Shown: positions 58,486-64,000 of the stretch, one piece after another
Numbering within the stretch: position 1 is the first letter of the stretch
Layout of the letters: each line of letters begins with the position of its first letter
Assembly (NCBI GenBank): GCA_036852015.1
Contig: JAANDG010000119.1
Span: forward strand, 246,480 to 310,479
Reading direction: 5' to 3'
Length of the DNA stretch: 64,000 nucleotides
Source: Pelodera strongyloides
Taxonomy: Eukaryota > Nematoda > Chromadorea > Rhabditida > Rhabditidae
Notes under the pieces: model-generated
Seen by the model: only the letters and a program-made list of their open reading frames with translations
What the model was told of the DNA's origin: nothing
Database searches by the model: none
Position numbers and translations under genes: made by a program

Positions 58486-59133
58486 GCCAATTAAGGCAAT
58501 TAATCTACTGTATGCATAACGGTTTACCGTAGAAAGTGTATTTATATGTATATGGATTGTTTTGTACAAACGTGAGAACATATTACTGTAGTTTTATCAG
58601 TAGATTGTTGAGAGCAGTACCCTTGATCGAAATGTTTTCTTTACAAAACCATTGAATGTGTGTAGATATCTGAATAAAGAATTTATTAATTACTGTGTTG
58701 CCTGATATATAACCATAAAAATGCAGAATTAAAAGGTGACACGTTATTAATACAGAATGAACGTTTTTTACATTACCATAAAAAAACATAAAATGTCATA
58801 TAAAATGTCAAACGTACCGTAACCAACTCTCTGATTTATAGAAACAGAGTGTGCAGAGTCACGAGGAAAGATGCCGCAATTTTGCACAATTTTTTTATGC
58901 TCGCGCGCTCGCTCGTTCCGGCCGTTGTTCTTGTCTTCCGAACTTCCGACGGTTTTCAAAAACGACACAATTTGGTTTTTACCTTTCACCGCTTTGTGTA
59001 GTTGGCCGAATATTGTAAAGTACCACCTCGTGTGTTTTGTATAGTGTGACGCTCTGTACTGTCTTCGTGTAGTGCTGATTCTCTGATCATTCTATGTTTT
59101 TTTTCCTTACGTTCATTCGTACTTTTCAGTTTA
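58486..59133. other. Spacer before APC10
   Basis: Between two plus-strand genes. Probably the Kunitz 3' UTR and the APC10 promoter, with a more GC-rich patch at about 58890-58960. No repeat or exon recognised. Confidence 0.5.
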
Positions 59134-61005
59134 ATGAACCTGGACGATGATGAACATACTTCGGCAAGCGGTGCCGATTGGGCTACCGCCCTTCCACCCA
59201 ATGCCGGAGCTTCCCTCAGGGATATATCTGAAAACGCAATATGGACTTTGAGCTCGTGTAAATCAGGTAAATAGATGTTAATGCATTACTGAGGTCATTT
59301 TCCTTTCGTAGTTATGTCTGCGTGCATGGTGCGTGCTCATTTTCACGTTATCGTGAATCGGCTCTACTCAGAGTCAAGTTAAAATATGAGTACGCTGATA
59401 CCGCACAATCTCCCTGAACCAAATAGTATCCACTAACATGTTCTTTCTTTTTCTTTTAGGATATGGTATAAATGAGCTACTCGATGATAGTGTTGAGAGA
59501 TATTGGCAGTCGGACGGACCTCAACCTCACACGGTAAACTTTTTCAAGCACATGAATTTGAAGCTTGTCACTTTTTTCAAATGCGGTTCAAATAGAGTGC
59601 GTCGAGTGATCTAGTGTATCATGTCTCTCAACGCACTCTATTCGTACCATATTTGATTTGCTTTAACTTAAGGTTGTGATCGAATTCCCTCGAAAGACGG
59701 ATATTTCCTTTCTTTTGCTCTACTTTGATTACAAGACTGACGAGAGCTACACGCCCAGCAAGTAGGTTTATAGCTTCAAAGTATTGTATGCTTTTTGTTA
59801 TTGTATGATCGTTCGTGCTATCTTGGACTCGCATTAGCATGATTAAGAGATTAAGTGCATAAATAAATCTTTCACGCTTCAATTCAAGAGCGTGCACCTT
59901 TAATCAACATTCAAGGGGATTCAAGTTCAAATTCAGTTTGCTTATGCTGTGTTCCGCAGAGGATCTGAGCAGTAGGCGACGAGGTCGAGGAGTTCCAGCT
60001 GACATATTGCTCGGTGTCCTCGGGCTAGGGCCAGTAGGTTAATTTGTTTAATGATTATTTGTTCGTTTCAGGGTGGTTGTCTATCTTGGATCATCCGTTA
60101 TGCATATGGACGACGGGCTTGCTGTGCAATTTATGGAACCGTGCGGATGGCAGGTACTATTTTATTATTTAAGTTTAAATGTTTGTTTCGTCAGGAAACA
60201 AACAAAAATTGTAGGTTATTAAATCAGTATTGTACCTCCCACTCCCAAGTATCCTATGCAAATTTTTGGTGCCCTTCCGAAGCTTCCGGCACCAAATTTG
60301 CATAGGATACATAGGATATTGGTATCCTATGCAAATTTCCCAAAGTAGGTACAATACTGCTTTAAGATAATGCATTTGCTATCAAACGTGTAAGGGAACC
60401 TACTACAGCTAATAGCGCGGCTAAATCTACTAATGGGTATGATCGACGGGGAAATTCATAACCCATATAAGTTAGAAAAATGTTCAATTTGTGCATTCAG
60501 GTGATCGATCTTCGAAATGAGCGAAACGATCCCGCTCGAGCTTTCTTTGTTCAATTACAAGTGGTGGCCAATCATCAAAATGGACGGGACACACATATAA
60601 GGTTAACATTTGAGCTCCTTTTTCGAAATTACCTTACGTTACCTGAATTGAAAGTGTATTATGGCGTAGTCACTAGCCACCGTTAAAGTTCACCTTATGT
60701 GCAGTACGTGAGTTGAAAGTCTGTTATGTATGAAGTAGTCACCGTTAAGGGTCTTAATGCCGTAAACTTACAATTGTGTAGTCGTGGGTTCCTCATCATA
60801 ATGATGGATTTTGGCACCCGACACGCCCGACTTGACTTGGCTGTATTGCAAAACTAACCTTTGCAGGCATATGCGGGTCATCGGTCCATCGCGGAATGCC
60901 TTACCGGCTCCAGAGCCCGAACCTACTGTACGGTCATCAATAACACGAGAAACGCCGGTTAAAAGGCTGACTACAAGAATTCATAATGATTTGATTATAC
61001 GTTAG
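59134..61005 (+). CDS. APC10: Anaphase-promoting complex subunit 10 (DOC1)
   Basis: Six exons: 59134-59266, 59460-59533, 59673-59761, 60072-60153, 60501-60601 and 60867-61005 (stop TAG), 205 residues against 185 in human. The DOC domain is plain: ISENAIWTLSSCKSGYGINE, RYWQSDGPQPH, DYKTDESYTPSK, EPCGWQ and VVANHQNGRDTHIRHMRV. The chain ends in Ile-Arg, the IR tail that docks APC10 to the TPR subunit CDC27 in the known complex. APC10 helps form the degron receptor for D-box substrates of this ubiquitin ligase in mitosis. A short N-terminal extension and an APEPEP linker explain the extra length. The ATG follows ttttcag|TTTA. MMS19 starts 440 bases downstream on the same strand. Confidence 0.95.
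60219..60365. mobile_element. TTAA-type palindromic MITE, family F
   Basis: 147 bases in an APC10 intron. Ends TTAAATCAGTATTGTACC and GGTACAATACTGCTTTAA; arms contain ATCCTATGCAAATTT more than once. The shared TTAAAGC terminus links it to families A to C despite a different body. Confidence 0.75.
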
Positions 61006-61444
61006 TACTTGTCAGTAAGTAAGGCCTATGTGGCCCGTTACGTATCCTGGCCGAATGCATTTACGCTCGTGTTATATGCAAATGTGGCTATTTGGCACAT
61101 AGTGGAGTACAATTTGCTTGTAGCACATGGTAATGCAGTTGTGCCTAAATATATGTTTCAAAATCACGTTACGTAACGCTTTAAATTTAAGTTGCTTTTT
61201 TATTATCTAGATTCGGGTTCTCATGGTTTCTCTTGTGCTTTGATCTCTTGTACGTTTACCTTTGTAAAATAAAGAAATTTCATATTTTGCAGTGTCTATG
61301 CGTACATATCACGGTTGCGTGCGGCTCCTGTTAATATCGTTTTGCTCGGGCTGTTTATTGACGTTATGATGTTGCGTTACAGTTACGTACTTCGAACTTT
61401 TGGAAGTCTATTTCTGTTTTAATTCGATAATTTTGTGATTTTAG
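61006..61444. other. Spacer between APC10 and MMS19
   Basis: Holds the right end of a family B MITE (ending CGTAACGCTTTAA at 61184) with ATATGCAAATG in its body. It could be an operon spacer or a promoter. Confidence 0.5.
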
Positions 61445-64000
61445 ATGACACAACAAACTGTGGAAGAAATAGCTTCAGATGCTCTAGAGAAGCTCACGCA
61501 GAGGAAGTCACTCAAACTGAGCGATGTTATGCTGGATTTGAGGTTAGTTGTTACTTTTCGATTTTGTGCCTTTAAATGCCAGTCATTCTCATCTCATTAT
61601 CTGCTCGGTGCATATTGATACGTTAGATGTACATAACGTCGTTATTTATTATTTGGTTTCCGGAATTTCTATACCCGCTTTTGTTTAAGAATGTTATTTC
61701 TTTTGTAGAGACGGCTTTCTGAGTGAGCAAGATGAAGAACGTGAAAGAGGAGTGAAGATTTTAGTGAAGATCCTTACCCAGTTACCAAAGGATTTCATCC
61801 AAGTTCCAGAAGGTATGCATTAGCATTGGAATATGTACTTGAGCTGACCTGCGATGAAAAGGGCAAGAGCATTAGAAAACTGTCGTTGTTCAAGTAGTGA
61901 ACATCGTGCTATTTATCGCATACTCTTACATTTTTAATACATTACGACCGTTTTTTTCGCCTCTTTTCATTATATGCGCTCGACTAAAATAATTGCTTTG
62001 GCTTTGCCGTGAAACATTTTAATATGTCTTCCCTGTTGGTCGCCTACTACTACGATATAACTCAAATGCATAGCAAGGCTTCACCGACAATACTGTCGTT
62101 GTTGTGAATTTATCTTATTTGACCTACTGAACACAATCCACAATAATAATTTAGTGAACCTGTTGCTCGACTTTTTCATGTCAAAACTGGAGACGATGGG
62201 CATGGCCGGAGAGGACATTGTGGCAGGACTCAGATATTTGGTATTTTGTTATTATTATTATTTTATTGTTTTCCTCGTCATCTCGCTGCGTATTGTGAGG
62301 CTTTGCGGTGTGTCCTCTTGTGGTTAGCACATTTTGTATATTGTTTATAATAGTAGATCCTGCTATTCTGCCAATCTCAATTTGACCATTGAGTACAATT
62401 TGTAGAATAAATAGCCTTTGTTCTATTTTCGCATGTTTATAGTTTTCCTTTTTTTCTGTGTTTTTAAGTTGCACGTTGTTGAAAAATATCAGCAGTTCAG
62501 ATGGTCAGTCATAAACTTTTTGTAGGTTGTGGACTGTGTAAACACATCGTCGGAATGTGCCCGGCCATTGATGCAAAATCTATTTACGGACGGAAATGTT
62601 CAGGTAAAAAGAGCTTACGTATATGTATGGGTAGGTTTACGTATATGCATGAGTATGTATATTGTGTAAATGTGTTAGATTGTGAATAATTTACGTAGTA
62701 CGACACGTACGACAACATATCAGACGTGTAGTAATTGGACGTTCGATCGGTTTTCATAGCATTTTCCCATTTCACAAGCGAAATCGAAGTTCATTTCTAT
62801 TCTGAATTGACTTGCCTTACGTTATCTTGTTATCTAGTGTCAATAGTCGAAACATCTGATTGTACTGAAATCGAAGGTTATGAAATGCAGGGTTGGCCCC
62901 AGCAAGTGCGCAACATGTTCTACGACATATTCGAAGTTCTGGTGACGAGATTTGAAGCAGGTGAGCGCATTTTTTTTTTTTTTTTTGGCTTGTTATTTCT
63001 GTTTAAAGTTCGAATGCATATGTAGTTAGTTCTCTCTTGCTTATGATAAACGCTCTGCGTTTGTATGAACGTTGCACTTCAATTGCAGATGTTTCATGGG
63101 TTACTCATAAATTCGTAGTTTGTAGTCATTAGGTTCGTCGTCTCTTTTCAACAATGAATGACACTAATATCATTTAATCACGTTTTTTGATATTTTTGTA
63201 TGATACAAGTTTATCAGCTCCTCCTTTCTTGACAGGGTAGGGGTAGCATAGCGTGGTATAGTCAAAAACCTCGTTTCTTGGAGAGAAAATTTGCGCACAC
63301 ATTGACAGTGGTCAAACTCCGATTGTGGGTGGTCCACGAAGAAGTTTAATCCCGTTTTTTTCTCTCCTTTTTGCATTGTTTCCCCACATACGCTGCCCAC
63401 TCTGCAGTCTTCTTTTCATAACGTTTATGCAGTGGTCCATGTTATGTTTTGATTCCTTTAGACTTTATTGCATGTGCAGACAGTGCAGAAACCGAATCTG
63501 GAATGAAATTTTATACACCTACAACGCGAAACTTTGGCCGGTCTACAAAAAAAACGGTGGGCCCTGGCATGGCGGCCCACCCATTTCGGGCCTGGTGTAG
63601 ACAGTAGGCCGCGCACCGGCCAAGTTTCCTGAGTGTCCGACCTCTAACGTCTTCGTTTAGTTTCTTTTCTACGATAACTGATAACTTCGGCACCTTCATT
63701 CTACTGAACGAGTTTCCTTTCAGAAATGGTACCTCTAGGAAGTGACGTTGTGATGAACTGGATTCGTGCAATGGGAGGAGAAAGGGATCCGAGATGTTTG
63801 ATCAAAGCATTCCGGATATTTCCCATCGTCGCCAATAAGTTCCCGATGGGTGAGTTTTGAGTTTTTGTTTTGGTTGGCTGGTTTGGTTTTGCTCATGGCA
63901 TTTTATTTTGAGTATTTGAGTGCCGGATGCCGGCACCTGACTTGACTGTTGCGTTGTGTGCAGTAGATGTCATTTCCACAGTGCAATTTTCTTATTAGTG
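61445..64000 (+). CDS. MMS19: MMS19 (cytosolic Fe-S targeting), 5' part
   Basis: Six exons in the window: 61445-61542, 61709-61812, 62155-62240, 62526-62603, 62891-62960 and 63724-63849, coding the first 187 residues; the rest lies beyond the window. Matches to the MMS19 N-terminal domain include GVKILVKILTQLP, VNLLLDFFMSKL, IVAGLRYLVVDCV, NVQGWPQQVRNMFYDIFEVLV and GGERDPRCLIKAFRI. MMS19 is a HEAT-repeat protein of the CIA complex that delivers Fe-S clusters to DNA repair and replication enzymes. Exon 5 was started at 62891, not at an earlier acceptor (62838), because only this keeps the frame and the alignment. The ATG directly follows gattttag, consistent with trans-splicing. Truncation is by the window edge. 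Confidence 0.9.

Noticed and set aside
62838..62960. Longer MMS19 exon 5 using the acceptor before 62838
   Set aside because: It breaks the frame with the preceding exon and inserts residues absent from the family; the acceptor before 62891 fits.

Overview
The window is nuclear DNA of a nematode. The evidence is an interstitial run of the nematode telomere unit TTAGGC (36067-36102), AT-rich sequence, multi-exon genes with short GT-AG introns, and start codons that lie a few bases behind an orphan splice acceptor, as expected for spliced-leader trans-splicing. The species cannot be named from sequence alone. All gene models below were built by hand by joining exons on reading frame, splice sites and protein resemblance. 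Every multi-exon model closes in frame across its proposed junctions. None has been checked against transcripts.

Left part, minus strand (1-27284): a LAMTOR2/roadblock Ragulator subunit (1010-2449), the RNA polymerase II subunit RPB9 (3351-5179), a BSD-domain protein of the BSDC1 type (6686-11458) and a complete 24-exon AGO-clade Argonaute with an intact slicer tetrad (16106-27284). The Argonaute introns hold at least four hairpin-forming MITEs.

Middle part (27880-47160): a divergent GINS subunit PSF3-like gene on the plus strand (27880-29646), a predicted secreted protein of unknown family (31479-33852, minus), an SH2-domain protein (35667-39545, plus), an 87-residue secreted eight-cysteine protein (40851-41845, minus) and a Ser/Tyr-rich secreted protein (44042-47160, minus).

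Right part (51530-64000): two head-to-head Kunitz-domain paralogues (51530-53464 minus; 56041-58485 plus), then APC10/DOC1 of the anaphase-promoting complex (59134-61005, plus) and the 5' part of MMS19 (61445-64000, plus), which runs off the window.

The space between and inside the genes is rich in short palindromic elements. Several families with unrelated bodies begin and end with TTAAAGC, which points to one TTAA-targeting (piggyBac-like) transposase acting on many MITEs. Others look PIF/Harbinger-like, with 3-bp TTA/TAA duplications. No autonomous transposase gene is visible. I see no multi-gene system that looks wholly undescribed. The most interesting material is the hairpin-loaded Argonaute, the Kunitz pair, the three small secreted proteins and the shared-terminus MITE superfamily.
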